A stretch of DNA of 64,000 nt from Megalonaias nervosa (taxonomy: Eukaryota > Mollusca > Bivalvia > Unionida > Unionidae), in assembly GCA_016617855.1 (NCBI GenBank), contig JAECUM010003631.1:32930-96929 (forward strand), in the 5' to 3' direction. The translations under genes were made by a program, and so were the position numbers. Position 1 is the first letter of the stretch. Each line of letters begins with the position of its first letter. A model generated the notes under the pieces. It ran no database searches. It had not been told where the DNA came from and saw only the letters and a list, made by a program, of their open reading frames with translations. Below are positions 61,472-64,000 of the stretch, piece by piece.

Positions 61472-63058
61472 GACTTTGATAGGGACAGGGATACTTCAAA
61501 AGGCTTTTTTGTGATTACCTTTTAATGGTAGTCCTACATGTAAGACCTCGATGCTGATATTTATGTTTTGGGCATCTGGGTCTTACTGCCTAACTAACGT
61601 CACTGTGTAGAATGTTTTGATGTCGACTAACATCATAACGAAAGTCAAATTTTCAGAAATATCTCACACAAATGGCAACCATTAATGATGCTTTTCTACA
61701 AAATAAAGTCATAATGTTTTAGTAAGACTTTACTTACTCTGATGTCTTTTCTCTAATAAATTCAAATTCTCACAAAAGAAATGGACCCGTTTTCAAGTTT
61801 CGTTGGCCTACATTTCAGTTGGCTGGACTTTTAATGGATACTTACTGGTTTTGTTTTCTTTTTAGAATCAAATAGACAATCTGTAGTTTTATTAACCAGT
61901 GATGAGTAGAAAATCAAAGACTCTTAATACCCAATCATATGTGTTTCATGAAGTCTTTCATTGAAGAACTTCAAAGGGGTTATGGGAATTGTTTTTACAT
62001 CTTTTACTTGATATTTCTTTCAAATTCCTTTTTTGAGCAACCTGTGTCAAGTATAGGCCTATACAGCCATAAAACAAACCAAATGCATCTGTATTATTTC
62101 TGACTTAGTTCCTATATGCAAGTCCTACTTTTGTACATACTTACTGCTTGCATGGTTTGTTGATTCTTATTTCATTTAATAATGTTAGGCTTTAGGAATC
62201 ATTGTGTTATTATGTCTGTCTCTATCTTGTAATTTCAAACAATGAAATATGCGTGTATCTATCAACTGAACCATAAAGAGCAGTAAAATAACTCCAGTTC
62301 TACCTAATGCTGATGCTAGTTCACAGAGGTACAAAAGATACAATCCCAAATGGAGATGGTGCATGAAGGCAAACTCAGAAGAGACCAAAGTCAGTAGATC
62401 AGTGCCATGCAGGGAAAATGTATCAGGATTTTGAGGCAGTATACAGATAATGCCATCATTGTCAGCAGTCTTCTAAAAAATGCAAAACACCATGAAAAAT
62501 GTGAAAGCATGGACCATACAAGTGAGACAACAACCAACTAATGCCACAGAAACACAAGACTTTATTTTACAGAACATTAAGTTGTAACAATCTCTGGATT
62601 CAATTGAAGAGAAGAATGCTACATAAGCAGACTTCTTATTTACAGATCTGTATGCTTGCATGACAGTTAATTCTTCATTTATAAGAATCAATCTTACCGA
62701 AGAAAACATTCTGCATACATAAAATTTAGAATGTCAACATAGTTTCTTTTAAATTTGTTCAATATTTTTCTAAGACTTATTCTAATTTACAAACTAATTA
62801 AATTGAGAATGAAATGGTGTTCTCAAACCAGTGCACACATTCACCAGTAGGAACAAACTATTGTATATTGATATTTATTCTCACTTTGATGAACAAAACA
62901 AAGGCTAGAAAGAAAAAGGTGACCTCCCTTTGTTTCATACACTATGCATATCATAGCCCAAAAGATCTTAATTCTACACAGCTCTGTTACCAAAACTAGA
63001 ATTTTGAACTATATGGTAATACACAAATTACATAAAAATTGTCAAAAAAATATTTTGT

Positions 63059-63059
<1 letters not shown>
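61471..63059. other. Intronic sequence, nothing recognised
   Basis: No coding or repeat signal supported. Confidence 0.5.
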
Positions 63060-63137
<78 letters not shown>

Positions 63138-63250
63138 ACTGAGTATCTACTTTTTCCCCCAAAATATTGTCACAGTTGTATTGTTAAGTTGGGCAAAACT
63201 GTCCTTCAAATTGAGCTAAATGGTTTTACTTTTAGTGAAAGTTGGGACGA
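63060..63250 (+). repeat. (CA)n-(TA)n compound microsatellite with attached dispersed repeat, copy 2
   Basis: CACACA then TATATA to about 63133, followed by TTTGTACTGAGTATCTAC, ATATTGTCACAGTTG and TTGTTAAGTTGGGC, the same block as the reverse complement of 61010-61222. Confidence 0.7.
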
Positions 63251-63419
63251 ATTGTCTCGATACCTTTCAGGGCATGTAAATAATGACCTTGCTGAGGAAT
63301 ATGGATGTATGATCAAATTAAATTGAATAACAGCTATTTTAAGGAATGTGCAAATAAAATCCTGTAACACTTTAACATAGTTTTAATATTTATTGAATAA
63401 AATGAACAAATAAAAAGAG

Positions 63420-63770
63420 CAAGAAGTACAACTTATTTGTACCCGTGTTCAAATGGATGTAACTTTCAAAGTTAAGGAAATTTACAAAATTTATCAGAGC
63501 TCTTCACAGAGAATCAACTGCAAAACTCCTGTTGTTTGAAAACAAAAACAGAACCGCCACGTAAATATGGACGTGTAAGTAAGTTTGAAACACAACCAAG
63601 CTGTGTTAGGGACTCCTAACAACAATCGGGTTAGAAATTATAAATGAACGAATGAAATGACTAAGTTTTGTGCATTTTGCATATCTGTATGATGTGTTCT
63701 TTTTTTAAATTGGTGGTGTGGAGAGGGTACATTTTGACGGGGGGGGGGGGGGTTGGCGAATACTTGAATA
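63420..63770 (+). repeat. Dispersed repeat, copy 2, next to a CACHD1 donor
   Basis: Colinear with 52540-52870 (AAATGACTAAGTTTTGTGC at 63654). Includes a 14-G run near 63740. It ends about 25 bp from the 5' splice donor of the 63797-64000 exon. Confidence 0.6.
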
Positions 63771-63796
63771 CAACCTATTACACTGCAACTATTTAC

Positions 63797-64000
63797 CTGC
63801 ATTGCTGTTACTCCAATCTCTTCATTGCTTAACCATCTTAATCTAGCAGATAATTTTTGGGCCTCATGTTCAATATTTATGCCTCCTAATGCCTTGGTGT
63901 TAGGAAGGTCCTGTATAATGTCCAGGTCAGTAAAATACCCATCTTGTGTAAACAGTTTTGACAGGTCGTCATTCGAGTCGAGATCTCCAATCGTGATGCG
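63797..64000 (-). CDS. CACHD1: CACHD1 orthologue, 5'-most visible coding exon (partial at window edge)
   Basis: Read on the minus strand, 68 codons stay open from the window edge to a donor (GCAG then GTAAAT) at 63796/63795, ending in phase 0. The peptide ends in EEIGVTAMQ, which as I recall vertebrate CACHD1 corresponds to EELGVVTMQ just after its signal peptide, with a preceding leucine/arginine-rich helix (KLSARLRWL). Upstream it has an acidic stretch (GDLDSNDDLSKLF) that I cannot align. CACHD1 is a single-pass membrane protein related to calcium-channel alpha2delta subunits; in vertebrates it modulates T-type (CaV3) and N-type channels and binds Wnt receptors. The exon continues beyond base 64000, so signal peptide, start codon and promoter are not visible. 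The assignment rests on the ordered match of five exons, not this exon alone. Confidence 0.88.

Overview
The window is A+T-rich eukaryotic DNA packed with simple repeats, minisatellites, tRNA-derived SINEs, MITEs and decayed LINEs. Together with one recognisable animal gene this points to a marine invertebrate, most likely a mollusc and perhaps a gastropod. The organism call is inference from repeat style; no species marker was seen.

The only convincing functional gene lies on the minus strand and is cut by both window edges. Five small exons (63797-64000, 48217-48279, 47488-47636, 40291-40397, 9496-9631; 659 coding bases) join in register across consensus GT/AG splice sites (junction phases 0, 0, 2, 1, and 2 at the last donor). 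They encode the N-terminal extracellular part (VWA N-terminal region) of a CACHD1 orthologue, an alpha2delta-like VWA and Cache domain protein. The visible introns are about 15.5, 0.58, 7.1 and 30.7 kb, plus a partial last intron of at least 9.5 kb. Signal peptide, VWA, Cache domains and membrane anchor lie outside the window.

Region by region. 1-8.7 kb (last intron): a decayed LINE with endonuclease, reverse transcriptase and RNase H domains, a second LINE 3' remnant, two TATA-bearing 0.4-kb direct repeats and five short hairpin repeats. 9.6-40.3 kb (largest intron): minisatellites of 30, about 40, 45, 36 and 54 bp, a second LINE relic, two SINE families, a 45-bp satellite, a long-TIR element with 9-bp target duplications, a hAT MITE with a perfect 8-bp duplication, a pogo-like element and TA-flanked MITEs. 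40.4-47.5 kb: a DNA transposon with a foldback element inserted in it; a second copy at 59.4 kb preserves the empty site. 48.3-63.8 kb: a third SINE family (four copies), a broken minisatellite, second copies of several dispersed repeats, and TA microsatellites.

Apart from CACHD1 the interest is transposon archaeology: several insertions can be dated relative to each other, and one SINE was split twice. I saw no prokaryotic system, CRISPR array, rRNA or functional tRNA gene.
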